NCBI GenBank assembly: GCA_009775225.1
Contig: VSPE01000001.1
Location: 124,001 to 188,000 of the forward strand
From: Muribaculaceae bacterium
GTDB taxonomy: Bacteria > Bacteroidota > Bacteroidia > Bacteroidales > Muribaculaceae
Direction of reading: 5' to 3'
Length of the DNA: 64,000 bases
Each line of letters begins with the position of its first letter. Within the stretch, counting starts at the first letter, position 1. A program made the translations under genes and the position numbers. Positions 44,127-52,586 of the stretch are shown here, piece by piece. The notes beneath the pieces are model-generated. The model ran no database searches. It saw nothing but the letters and a program-made list of their open reading frames with translations, and was not told the DNA's origin.

Positions 44127-44222
44127 TTGCCGCCGTCTGAAGTTTCGTGAAACTTTAGGCGGCGGCAAGTGTTGTATAAGCGTGGGCAATCCCCCGGAGG
44201 GATGTCTGCGCTTTTATACTTC
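44127..44222 (+). promoter_or_regulatory. Structured leader between aminotransferase and AspT-like gene
   Basis: A 19-base stem (44127-44145 with 44150-44168, two G-T pairs, loop CGTG) is followed by a second fold. Here GTATAAGCG (44174-44182) can pair with CGCTTTTATAC (44209-44219), enclosing ATCCC/GGGAT (44189-44193 with 44199-44203). The first stem could end the aminotransferase transcript, but no T-run follows. The second could control the downstream aspT-aspD pair. Confidence 0.5.
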
Positions 44223-44244
44223 GTTTCACCTCTAAAATTTATTT

Positions 44245-45948
44245 ATGGACTGGATTATCGAGATTTTCCGCAACAATCCGTCAATTCCTATTTTCCTGAC
44301 TCTGGGCGTAGGCTTCTGGATTGGCAAGCTGAAGTACAAGACATTCTCTTTAGGTACCGTCACGTCGGTACTTCTGGTGGGCGTATTGGTAGGACAGATG
44401 AACATCCCTATCCCCGGCCCCGTAAAATCGGTTTTCTTCCTGCTCTTCCTCTTCGCTATCGGATATAGCGTAGGTCCGCAGTTTTTTCAGGCAATGAAAG
44501 GCACAGGCATCAAGCAGGTGATTTTCGCCGTAGTGATGTGTGCCATGTGCTTCGGTGTCACTGTAGGCGTGGCGCTCCTCTTCGGTTACAATCCCGGCGA
44601 GGCCGCAGGTCTCTTCGCAGGCTCGCAGACCATTTCTGCCGTGATTGGCGTGGGCGACGATACCATAAGCACGCTATCGGCCGCAGCTGCCGACAAGAAG
44701 AACTGGACAGATTTGGTACCCGTGTGCTATGCCGTGACATATATCTTCGGTACCATAGGCTCGGCATATATCCTTGCCTACGTAGGCCCCATGCTTCTCG
44801 GCGGCCTGAAGAAAGTGAAGTTGCAGACTGCCGAGCTTGAGCGCACACTCAACCAAAGCTCTCTTTCCAACGACCCCGCATACATCGACGCGCTGCGCCC
44901 CGTGGCCTTCCGTGCCTACGAGGCCGGTGGAGACTTCTTCAGTCAGAGCCGCACCGTAGCCGAGATTGAGCAGGAGGCTGCACGCCTTGGTCGTCGTCTG
45001 TTTATCGACCGTGCACGCGTAGCCGGCAAAATTGTGGACAGCCCTTCCGACTCGCTCGTAATTGCCAAGAGCGATGCTATAGTTGTGAGCGGTCGTCGCG
45101 AGTTTGTCGTTCAGGATGAGTCGTGGCTTGGCCCTGAGATTGCCGACTCCGAGCTTTTGTCGTTCGCCGTGGAGAAAATACCCGTGATGATTGCCGCCAA
45201 AGACTGCGACGGAATTACTGTGGATGCCCTTCGCCGCATGCCGGCCATGACAGGCGTGGCTATCGCCAAAATCACGCGTGGCGGCCAGAGCATACCCGTG
45301 CTCGCCAATACCGAGCTGCACCGCTCCGATGTAGTCACCATTGCCGGGCTTAAACAGGAAGTGGATGCTGCCGCCAAGGCCATAGGCTTCGCCGACCGCC
45401 CCTCCAAGGCCACCGATATGGTGTTTGTGGGTCTGGGCATATTCATCGGCGCCCTCATCGGTGCCATTACCATACACCTCGGCGGCATACCCGTGAGCCT
45501 CAGCACCTCGGGGGGCGCCCTCATCTCGGGCCTTGTGCTCGGCTGGCTGCGTTCGCGCCGACCCACCTTCGGCGGCATCCCCGACTCGTCGGTATGGCTG
45601 ATGAACAACCTCGGCCTCAATATGTTTATCGCCGTCATCGGCATCACCGCCGCGCCCACATTCGTGAGCGGCATCAAGGAAGCCGGCTGGATGCTGTTTG
45701 TAGCCGGTATAATCTGCACCACGGTGCCGCTGCTGTTAGGCGTGATTATCGGCGACAAAATTTTCAAGTTCCACCCGGCTATCAACCTCGGATGCTGCGC
45801 CGGCTCCCGCACCACAACGGCTGCTCTCGGCGCCATTCAGGACTCTCTTGAATCGTCGGTGCCAGCTCTCGGCTATACTATCACATACGCTATCGGCAAC
45901 ACGCTGCTCATTCTCATGGGCGTGGCCGTGACACTTATATGCGCATAG
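44245..45948 (+). CDS. AspT-like aspartate:alanine antiporter
   Basis: The 567-residue membrane protein has two blocks of transmembrane helices, each carrying the AspT/YidE/YbjL duplication (GYSVGPQFFQAMKGTGIKQ; GIFIGALIGAITIHLGGIPVSLS). Between them (about residues 205-380) lie two RCK_C-like hydrophilic domains (RRLFIDRARVAGKIVDSPSD, VIAKSDAIVVSGRREFV). AspT-type carriers exchange external aspartate for internal alanine, giving net inward movement of negative charge. The next gene is an aspartate 4-decarboxylase, so I infer the same cycle here. It lies 16 bases upstream of aspD, consistent with one transcript. Confidence 0.9.
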   Translation: MDWIIEIFRNNPSIPIFLTLGVGFWIGKLKYKTFSLGTVTSVLLVGVLVGQMNIPIPGPVKSVFFLLFLFAIGYSVGPQFFQAMKGTGIKQVIFAVVMCAMCFGVTVGVALLFGYNPGEAAGLFAGSQTISAVIGVGDDTISTLSAAAADKKNWTDLVPVCYAVTYIFGTIGSAYILAYVGPMLLGGLKKVKLQTAELERTLNQSSLSNDPAYIDALRPVAFRAYEAGGDFFSQSRTVAEIEQEAARLGRRLFIDRARVAGKIVDSPSDSLVIAKSDAIVVSGRREFVVQDESWLGPEIADSELLSFAVEKIPVMIAAKDCDGITVDALRRMPAMTGVAIAKITRGGQSIPVLANTELHRSDVVTIAGLKQEVDAAAKAIGFADRPSKATDMVFVGLGIFIGALIGAITIHLGGIPVSLSTSGGALISGLVLGWLRSRRPTFGGIPDSSVWLMNNLGLNMFIAVIGITAAPTFVSGIKEAGWMLFVAGIICTTVPLLLGVIIGDKIFKFHPAINLGCCAGSRTTTAALGAIQDSLESSVPALGYTITYAIGNTLLILMGVAVTLICA

Positions 45949-45964
45949 AAAACTACTTATAATT

Positions 45965-47605
45965 ATGGAAACAAAAGACAATCCTCTTAGCAGCGAGTAT
46001 CAGAAGAAAATCTCGCAGATGAGTCCCTTTGAAATCAAGAACGAACTTATAAAGCTTGCGCAGCGCAAGAGCCGTCGCTCGTCGGCTTCCTACCTCAACG
46101 CAGGCCGCGGCAACCCCAACTGGATTGCGGTGGACGCACGCGACGCTTTCTTCCTCCTCGGGCAGTTCGCCGACACCGAGGCCCGCCGTGTCATGGACTA
46201 TCCTCCGGGCGTGGCCGGCAGCCCCGAGGACGACGGTGTGGCAGCGCGTTTCGACAGCTTCCTTGCCTCACTGCCCGACACAGAGGGAGCGCGCCTGCTG
46301 GCCGCGGCTTACAGGTATGCCGTGGAGAAGCTGAAAGCCGACCCCGACGACCTTCTGTTCGAGTGGGTCGACGGCATCATAGGCGACCACTATCCCACGC
46401 CTCCGCGCATACTGGAGTATACCGAGCGAATAATACGCCTCTATCTCGCTCAGGAGATGGGCGACCGCGACAAGGGCGGGGGAGAGGAGTACGACCTCTT
46501 CGCCACCGAGGGCGGCACTGCGGCAATGTGCTACATTTTCGACTCCCTCAAGGCCAATCACCTCATGAAGAAGGGAGACAAAATAGCGCTCATGGCGCCG
46601 CTTTTCACCCCATATATCGAAATTCCGCGGCTCGACCAGTTCGGGCTTGAAATCGTGACAGTAAGCGCCAACAAGGTCGAGGCCGACGGATACCACTACT
46701 GGCAGTACCCCGACTCGGAGCTTGACAAACTGCGCGACCCATCGGTGAAACTCGTGTGCTTGATTAACCCCTCCAATCCGCCGAGCTACCGCCTCTCCGA
46801 CCATAACCTCGACACATTCGTGGATATCGTCAGGAAAGACAACCCCGACCTTATGGTAGTGACCGACGATGTGTACGGCACTTTCGCCACCAATTTCCGC
46901 TCGCTTATGTACGTGCTGCCCTACAACACTCTGTGCGTGTACTCATTCTCCAAATACTTCGGAGCCACAGGCTGGCGTCTGGCCGTGGTGGCAGCCGCTA
47001 AGGAAAATGTGTACGACAGCCGTCTGAGCCGCCTCCCCGAAGCGGGCAAGAAAGAGCTGCGCCGCCGCTACAGCAGCCTCACGCTCGATGTCGACAACAT
47101 GAAGTTTATCGACCGCATGGTGGCCGACAGCCGCGACGTTGCCCTCAACCACACCGCCGGCCTCTCTACCGTGCAGCAGATTATGATGAGTCTCTTCGCG
47201 CTAAAGTGCCTTGTAGACAGCGCCGATGTGTACAAGCGCAAGATGCAGGCCATGATACACGACCGCCTCAGCGCATTGTGGGAGAACACCGGTTTCACCC
47301 TTCTTCCCGACCCGCTCAGAGTGGGCTACTACAGCGAAATCGACATGATGGTGTGGGCGCGCAAGTTCTACGGCGCCGACTTCGCCAAGTGGCTCGCCAA
47401 GGCGCACAACCCGCTCGACGTGACCGTGCGGCTGGCTGCCGAGAAAGGTATCGTGGTGCTCAACGGCTCGGGCTTCGACGGCCCGGACTGGTCAATCCGT
47501 ACTTCGGAGGCGAACCTCGACCGCGACGCATACGTGGTGATTGGCAAGAAAATCCGCGAAATCCTCGATGAATACCACAAAGAATATCTGAAAGCAAGTA
47601 AGTGA
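45965..47605 (+). CDS. aspD: Bifunctional aspartate aminotransferase / aspartate 4-decarboxylase
   Basis: This 546-residue protein is longer than ordinary aminotransferases, as AspD enzymes are. It contains AYLNAGRGNPNW-type N-terminal features (LNAGRGNPNWIAVDARDAF), FATEGGTAAMCYIFDSL, CLINPSNPPSYRLSD, DDVYGTFATNF and the PLP-lysine motif YSFSKYFGATGWRLAVVA (near residue 325). It decarboxylates aspartate to alanine and CO2, with a side transamination activity. With the upstream AspT-like carrier it would consume protons inside and build proton-motive force. A hairpin with a T-rich tail (47627-47670) ends the unit. Confidence 0.93.
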   Translation: METKDNPLSSEYQKKISQMSPFEIKNELIKLAQRKSRRSSASYLNAGRGNPNWIAVDARDAFFLLGQFADTEARRVMDYPPGVAGSPEDDGVAARFDSFLASLPDTEGARLLAAAYRYAVEKLKADPDDLLFEWVDGIIGDHYPTPPRILEYTERIIRLYLAQEMGDRDKGGGEEYDLFATEGGTAAMCYIFDSLKANHLMKKGDKIALMAPLFTPYIEIPRLDQFGLEIVTVSANKVEADGYHYWQYPDSELDKLRDPSVKLVCLINPSNPPSYRLSDHNLDTFVDIVRKDNPDLMVVTDDVYGTFATNFRSLMYVLPYNTLCVYSFSKYFGATGWRLAVVAAAKENVYDSRLSRLPEAGKKELRRRYSSLTLDVDNMKFIDRMVADSRDVALNHTAGLSTVQQIMMSLFALKCLVDSADVYKRKMQAMIHDRLSALWENTGFTLLPDPLRVGYYSEIDMMVWARKFYGADFAKWLAKAHNPLDVTVRLAAEKGIVVLNGSGFDGPDWSIRTSEANLDRDAYVVIGKKIREILDEYHKEYLKASK

Positions 47606-47626
47606 TACTTGTAAGCGACCGTAATG

Positions 47627-47670
47627 ACGGGTTGGTGTCTTTGATGATACCGGCCCGTTTTATTTATTTT
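47627..47670 (+). terminator. Intrinsic terminator of the aspT-aspD unit
   Basis: ACGGGTTGGT (47627-47636) pairs with ACCGGCCCGT (47649-47658), two G-T pairs included, and is followed by TTTATTTATTTTT. Confidence 0.8.
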
Positions 47671-47780
47671 TAACTCAGCGGTATGTGTGTCGGCTACGTG
47701 CGTATTGTAAATATATTATACCTTTGCAATTCAAAAAAGCGGTTACAGAACATATTATTAATAAACCAATAGATATAATT

Positions 47781-50183
47781 ATGAAGAGTATTTACATGCT
47801 TGCTCTCGGATGCTTTCTGGCAACAGGAAGCGCCGGAGCAGCGGAGCCTGTTTTCTCTACTGTGTTTACAGCGGATGCAGGCTTCGAACAGGAGGCTTTT
47901 GACCTCTGGACAACTATTGATGCCAATACCGACGAAAAGAGCTGGGCGTTTGTTGCTGACGGGACACCCTCGCGAGTTCGCTACTCCTACCATTCGCAGA
48001 ACAAGGCCGACGACTGGTTTATCTCGCCCGCAATAACTATTCCGGCTTCGGGCACCTACATTGTGCGTTATGTGTGTGCCGGGTCGTCCTATGGCGAGGC
48101 TATCGAGGCATGGCACGGTAATGCGCCCACAGTAGAGGGCATGACTGTCAAGGGTTCTGAAATCCTTAATATATCAGGCAATTCCACACAGGGTTATTTC
48201 CTCGCCAGCTACAATGCCGGCGACAAGGTACATGTAGGTTTCCATGCCGTATCGGAGCCTAACAAGTTCCGTCTGAATTTGAACTCGGTAGAAATGGTGG
48301 CCGTATCCAATCCTGTCGACCTGGGCGTATCGGAAATAATCACTCCCGTATCGGGCGAAGGCCTCGCACAGGAAACCGTGAAGGTGCGTGTAACCAATTT
48401 CAGCATTACAGATGCCTCCGGCTTCGATGTATGCTATACCGTAAATGGCGGTGCGGCAGTCACCGAGCGCTATCCCGGCACTCTCGCCGCAGGTCAGTCG
48501 GCAGAGTATACCTTCACAGCCAAGGCCGACTGTTCGCAGCCTAACGGTCAGTTCGAAATCAATGCATATACAGTGCATGCAAACGACGTAGCTGCATACA
48601 ATGACGCGGTCTCGGCGACTGTAAGGCATATCGCGCCTGCCACAGTGCCCTACCGAAATGGTTTCGAGCCTACCGACAACACCACCAACTTCATCTACCT
48701 CAACAACAACAACGACGGCTCGACATGGGGTGTGGAAGTAAATAGCTTCTGGTCTTATCTGTCGCGCACAGGCGATGGCTACCTTTGCTATAACTATGAC
48801 CGCAACAATGCCGCCGACGACTGGGTGTTTATCGACCCGCTCGAAGTGGAAGCCGGCGACTATGTGCTCCGCTTCTGGTATTCGGCTACTCCAGACCACA
48901 AGGAACGCCTGCGCGTATGCTGGGGTGACGCGCCTACCGCAGAGGCTATGACAAATACCATCTGCGAGATTAACCCCATGACTAATTCTGTATATGAGGA
49001 ATCGATTTCGCTTTTCTCCGTTCCCGCCGACAAAAAAATATTCGTAGGCTTCTACGCATTCAGCGATGCCGACGAAAACTGGATTGTTATCGATGACCTC
49101 AGCATCGTGAAGGCCGACGCCAGCCTCATCGACGTTCAGCTTAACGCTATCGTGGAGCCCGGCAACTATATCCGTCCAAACAACCGTCGCGATGTGGTGG
49201 CCGAAATCCGAAATATTAGTGTGCTTGACCGTTCGGTTGATGTTTCGGTATATGTCGATGGCAAACTTGCCGCTACAAGCAAAGAGAATTTCCGCCTTAT
49301 GGAAACTCGTCAGATTACGTTTAAAAACGTGTTGGCCGGTCTCTCCGAAGGCTCGCACTCAATCAAGGTTGAGGCTGTTTGTGCCAACGAGACCGAGACT
49401 TCGAACAACGTTGCTGAAAAGGAAGTGTATGTGCTCGACAAAGACCCCGTAATGATATGGAACTTGGAAGACGAAGAATTCCCCGCCGGATGCGCCTTCC
49501 GCATCGAAGACGATGCCACTTCAAACCCCGGCGATAAGGACTTCCATGGTGATAATCTTTCCATATTCACCGTAAGAGACCACTACCTCTACGGCCGCAA
49601 GGTTCTCGCTGTTTGCACTGCCTTTACCGAGCCCTCAGCAAAGGCCGACCGTTGGTTTGTGCTTCCGCAGATTCATGTGTCGGGCGACGACGCTCATCTG
49701 ATATGGGATGCTAGCTCGTTAGGCGATACCGAATTGGAAGACTACGATATATGTGTGTCCACTCATGAAGACGTTGCCTCGAGCTATTCGCCTGTATTCA
49801 ATGTAAATGGCGAGGACGGTTTGGCCAAGACACACGGTGTATCGCTTGCCAAATATGCCGATAAGGATATTTACGTGGCCTTCCATGTAAAGACTATCGG
49901 CGGTAAGGGTCTCTTCCTCGACAATATCGGTCTCTACGGCAATCTCGGTACTGCCGGTATCGACAATGTGACTGTCGGTGGCGAAGCTGCTTCGCTGCGC
50001 TACACTGGCACTTACATTGAGTGTGGCGTGCCCTCCGAAATTGTTGTAGTTGCTCTCGACGGCAAAATCGTGGCTGCCGGAAACGGCACGTCGCTCGACG
50101 TGCAGGCATTGCCCGCAGGTGTCTATGTGGCTCGTGCCGCAAACACTGCAGGCTCGGCAGTGCTCAAGTTCGCCGTACGCTGA
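47781..50183 (+). CDS. Large secreted protein with three choice-of-anchor-J-like modules
   Basis: The 800-residue protein is read from the ATG at 47781 (MKSIYMLALGCFLATGSAGA), a signal peptide. A TACCTTTG at 47719-47726 is the probable -7 box. Three jelly-roll modules carry related strands: KADDWFISPAITI (near residue 80), AADDWVFIDPLEV (near 350) and KADRWFVLPQIHV (near 620). They resemble choice-of-anchor J/cleaved-adhesin domains. Between them lie Ig-like CARDB-type domains (VRVTNFSITDASGFDVCY; VVAEIRNISVLDRSVDVSVY). The C-terminal 60 residues (VVVALDGKIVAAGNG...GVYVARA...LKFAVR) look like a T9SS type A sorting domain. No catalytic motif is seen, so an adhesin or structural surface protein is most likely. 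Confidence 0.82.
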   Translation: MKSIYMLALGCFLATGSAGAAEPVFSTVFTADAGFEQEAFDLWTTIDANTDEKSWAFVADGTPSRVRYSYHSQNKADDWFISPAITIPASGTYIVRYVCAGSSYGEAIEAWHGNAPTVEGMTVKGSEILNISGNSTQGYFLASYNAGDKVHVGFHAVSEPNKFRLNLNSVEMVAVSNPVDLGVSEIITPVSGEGLAQETVKVRVTNFSITDASGFDVCYTVNGGAAVTERYPGTLAAGQSAEYTFTAKADCSQPNGQFEINAYTVHANDVAAYNDAVSATVRHIAPATVPYRNGFEPTDNTTNFIYLNNNNDGSTWGVEVNSFWSYLSRTGDGYLCYNYDRNNAADDWVFIDPLEVEAGDYVLRFWYSATPDHKERLRVCWGDAPTAEAMTNTICEINPMTNSVYEESISLFSVPADKKIFVGFYAFSDADENWIVIDDLSIVKADASLIDVQLNAIVEPGNYIRPNNRRDVVAEIRNISVLDRSVDVSVYVDGKLAATSKENFRLMETRQITFKNVLAGLSEGSHSIKVEAVCANETETSNNVAEKEVYVLDKDPVMIWNLEDEEFPAGCAFRIEDDATSNPGDKDFHGDNLSIFTVRDHYLYGRKVLAVCTAFTEPSAKADRWFVLPQIHVSGDDAHLIWDASSLGDTELEDYDICVSTHEDVASSYSPVFNVNGEDGLAKTHGVSLAKYADKDIYVAFHVKTIGGKGLFLDNIGLYGNLGTAGIDNVTVGGEAASLRYTGTYIECGVPSEIVVVALDGKIVAAGNGTSLDVQALPAGVYVARAANTAGSAVLKFAVR

Positions 50184-50238
50184 TAAGCAAAAAAATATTT
50201 CTGAGCTTTTTATAAAAAATTATTAAGACACCTCTCAT

Positions 50239-50271
50239 CAGGGCAGACTCTCGGGTCTGCCCTGATTTTGT
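50239..50271 (+). terminator. Intrinsic terminator of the triple-module gene
   Basis: CAGGGCAGAC (50239-50248) pairs perfectly with GTCTGCCCTG (50255-50264), followed by ATTTTGTTT. It lies 56 bases past the stop. Confidence 0.85.
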
Positions 50272-50507
50272 TTACATAAGTAGTATGTAATGCGCTATTT
50301 ATCAGTGATATAATGTTATGAGATGTACTAAATAAGTAGTTTGAGTGCGTTCAAAGGCAATCATTTAAGTTTAATTTTCCTGCGATAGTTATTTTTAATT
50401 CTATTCTTTTGCCTTGATTTTCCCTTTTCGTTTGTGAGCGTGGAGGTGTTTATGGCTGCTGATGAAAAGAAAACTTATATGAGCATTTCTCTTTTGATAT
50501 TTATTAG

Positions 50508-50548
50508 TTTGGTTCAGTATAGATGTATATATCTAAGACTGAACCAAA
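50508..50548. other. AT-rich inverted repeat upstream of the second CotH gene
   Basis: TTTGGTTCAGT (50508-50518) and ACTGAACCAAA (50538-50548) form an 11-base perfect stem, extended inside by AGAT/ATCT. There is no T-run and no adjacent gene end, so it may be a regulator site or an old element end. It lies 25 bases before the promoter at 50573. The rest of the 653-base gap 50184-50836 holds the terminator, promoter and leader listed separately, and nothing else that I can support. Confidence 0.5.
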
Positions 50549-50572
50549 CCAAACTTAGTTGTGCACAAGCTA

Positions 50573-50603
50573 TTGACGCGAGTCATAAAAAGTTGTAACT
50601 TTG
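50573..50603 (+). promoter_or_regulatory. Promoter of the second CotH gene with structured 5' end
   Basis: TTG (50573-50575), a 20-base spacer and TAACTTTG (50596-50603) match the -33/-7 pattern. The transcript would open with a nested hairpin: GTGAC (50603-50607) with GTCAC (50625-50629), and GGGA (50613-50616) with TCCC (50621-50624). A leader of over 200 bases follows. Confidence 0.7.
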
Positions 50604-50655
50604 TGACCGATTGGGAGAAGTCCCGTCACGACATTTTGGAAAAATAAGAAGCGTT

Positions 50656-50775
50656 ATGCTAATTTTTGCTCTCATGGTTTCCTACGACCTTCAAGTTAAG
50701 ACGTGGCATAGTTGGTTCACGTTTCTGCATGATAACCATCAGACATTAAAGAGCCAGAGTGTTGGCATTGAGTAA
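50656..50775 (+). CDS. Small leader ORF (39 codons) ahead of the second CotH gene
   Basis: The ATG at 50656 opens 39 codons to the TAA at 50773-50775; the product starts MLIFALMVSYDL and ends SQSVGIE. It lies inside the long leader between the promoter and CotH, preceded by an AAGAAG purine run. I do not recognise the peptide. It could be a regulatory leader peptide, a remnant of a mobile-element leader, or chance. A further overlapping ATG frame starts at 50781 (MRKLMANCLRI). Nothing in its composition proves translation. Confidence 0.35.
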   Translation: MLIFALMVSYDLQVKTWHSWFTFLHDNHQTLKSQSVGIE

Positions 50776-50836
50776 CGACAATGAGAAAACTTATGGCGAA
50801 TTGTCTCCGAATTTGTAACAAATTAATGCATAAAAT

Positions 50837-52246
50837 ATGTTACCTCGTTTATTATGTTGTATGTTTCTCGCATTGACATTAATGTCCTGCGTTGATGATA
50901 TAGAAGCAAATGAACCGCAAACACCAATTGTGGCTCATATTTCTGGCACTCTTCCGGTTTTATACATCAATACTGAAAATCAAAAGCCGATAACTTCCAA
51001 AACTGAATACATCAATGCTAACTATTGGCTCGACCCGGTGGGCAAAGATGATATTGCACCTCTTGGCACAGAGGCGGAACCATTGCCCATGCAGATACGA
51101 GGCCGAGGGCATTCTTCGTGGAAAGGTCCGAAAAAACCTTACAAAATCAAGTTAGGAAAAAAGACAGCGATTATGGGTATGCCTAAAAATAAACATTGGG
51201 CATTGCTGAAACCAACTGAAAACACTGTCGCAGGATTACAGTTGGGCAAACTTATGGATATGTCTTGGACTCCAAATTTCCGTCCTATAGAAGTTGTATT
51301 GAATGGTGACTATATCGGGTTATATTTTCTTACCGAAACCATCCGCATAGACGAAAGTCGTGTCAACATCTACGAGCAACAGGACCAAGAGACCAATCCC
51401 GATTTAATAAGTGGGGGCTGGCTTGTTGAGGTTGATAATTACCATGATGAATGTCAGATTACCATTCCTGAAAATAATCGTTGGAATCTTACTTTGCGCT
51501 ATCACTCACCGGAAGATTTATCTAACATGCAACTGCAATGGCTTACGAATGAATTTAAGACTATAAATGCGGCTATATATTCTAAAGACAAGACTTCGAC
51601 CGCATGGGAGGAGCATATTGATGTGGAAAGCATGGCGCGTTTCTTTATATTGCAGGAGGTTATGGACAACCCTGATGGTTTTCATGGCAGTTTCTATCTC
51701 CATAAAGATTTGAGAGAGGGTTCCAAATGGATTGCAGGTCCGATATGGGATTTGGTATGCTATAACCGTGAGAAAACTGACTATACATTTAAGATGAAAG
51801 TTCATTATGGGTTTACTCCACATTGGATTGGCGAAATAATCCAATATGACAGTTTTTGTCAGGCGGTCAAAGATGTTTGGCGTGAGGTTTATCCGAACCG
51901 ACTATCGGAAATATATGATTATATTGATGACATAGTTCCTCTTCTTGGAGAGGCTTGGAAGAATGACTGCGAGAGATGGAATGATGACCCTACCCAAACC
52001 GCACAACTTAGAGCAGATAGGATTAAAAACGCTCTTAGACGTAATATGGAGTGGTTAAACCAACATATTCCGGTTAGTCCTTATGCGTCAATTCCGATTA
52101 CCTCGACTTCTTGTGTCGAAGAAACTGTAAAGGTTTTTAATCTTCAAGGAATACTGATAGGCGAATTTAGGAATATAGCCGATGCTAAATCGAATCTCAG
52201 ACATGGCGTTTATATCATCAATGGAGAAAAGATGATTTTAAGATGA
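50837..52246 (+). CDS. CotH-type kinase-like lipoprotein
   Basis: This 469-residue protein starts MLPRLLCCMFLALTLMSCVDD, a lipoprotein signal with lipobox LMSC, so it is probably membrane-anchored. The CotH domain is complete: HISGTLPVLYINT, MQIRGRGHSSWKGPKKPYKIKL, ALLKPTENTVAGLQLG, GLYFLTETIRIDESRVN, NPDGFHGSFYLHKD and GPIWDLVCYN. The Asp in NPDGFHG (codon 51674-51676) and the Asp of IWD (51749-51751) are both present. The C-terminal tail VKVFNLQGILIG...GVYIINGEKMILR resembles T9SS sorting tails. The gene is more AT-rich than its neighbours (42% GC in a 60-base sample I counted, 51301-51360) and richer in AAA, ATA and TTA codons, suggesting acquisition. CotH proteins are atypical kinases; the target here is unknown. 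Confidence 0.9.
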   Translation: MLPRLLCCMFLALTLMSCVDDIEANEPQTPIVAHISGTLPVLYINTENQKPITSKTEYINANYWLDPVGKDDIAPLGTEAEPLPMQIRGRGHSSWKGPKKPYKIKLGKKTAIMGMPKNKHWALLKPTENTVAGLQLGKLMDMSWTPNFRPIEVVLNGDYIGLYFLTETIRIDESRVNIYEQQDQETNPDLISGGWLVEVDNYHDECQITIPENNRWNLTLRYHSPEDLSNMQLQWLTNEFKTINAAIYSKDKTSTAWEEHIDVESMARFFILQEVMDNPDGFHGSFYLHKDLREGSKWIAGPIWDLVCYNREKTDYTFKMKVHYGFTPHWIGEIIQYDSFCQAVKDVWREVYPNRLSEIYDYIDDIVPLLGEAWKNDCERWNDDPTQTAQLRADRIKNALRRNMEWLNQHIPVSPYASIPITSTSCVEETVKVFNLQGILIGEFRNIADAKSNLRHGVYIINGEKMILR

Positions 52247-52263
52247 TTCTATGTTGCTTTTCA

Positions 52264-52334
52264 TAAGAGTAGGCTTACTCTTAAATCACATTAAACATTA
52301 AGAGGCATAACAAACGCTCAATCAGAGCGTTTGT
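52264..52334 (+). terminator. Two hairpins after the second CotH gene
   Basis: TAAGAGTA/TACTCTTA (52264-52271 with 52276-52283) and ACAAACGCTC/GAGCGTTTGT (52310-52319 with 52325-52334) are both perfect. The second is a strong 10-base stem with a five-base loop, followed by AGAATAAAAA rather than a T-run. They may terminate CotH or belong to the end of the decayed IS. Confidence 0.55.
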
Positions 52335-52352
52335 AGAATAAAAACGATTAAT

Positions 52353-52582
52353 ATGTATAAAATCAGCTTCTATCAGACACATCTGACCGAGGGTCAATGG
52401 TCTTATAGTAAACAAAGAATTCTTTGAAAATGCTTGCAAACACCGCGAATATTCCCTTCGCACCATATTCGAGGCCATTCTTTATCTTTTGGTCAGCGGC
52501 TGCCAATGGCTAATGCTTCCCAGGGATTTTCCGAAATGGCAGTCGGTCTATAAGTTTTTTCCGCAAGTGGAGAGAGAACGGT
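52353..52582 (+). pseudogene. Decayed IS5-family transposase, N-terminal fragment
   Basis: Translation across two one-base shifts gives the N-terminal part of an IS5/IS4-type (DUF4096-like) transposase. The first frame, 52353-52424, has THLTEGQWSYSKQRIL and stops at TGA 52425. In the next frame from 52426 it reads ENACKHREYSLRTIFEAI, then LYLLVSGCQWLMLPRDF and PKWQSVYKFF. After the six-T run at 52555-52560 a third frame gives RKWRENG. The fragment covers only about 75 codons and has no DDE catalytic part. Sequence composition changes to GC-rich host-like DNA right after it, so the element was truncated here. Confidence 0.8.
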
Positions 52583-52586
52583 TATA

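Noticed and set aside
44169..44468. 99-codon frame across the aspT start
   Set aside because: It overlaps the structured leader and the antiporter start in another frame and has no ribosome site or domain.
48174..49358. 394-codon minus-strand frame inside the triple-module gene
   Set aside because: It has no domain and no promoter, and is contained in a secreted-protein gene with signal peptide and modules.
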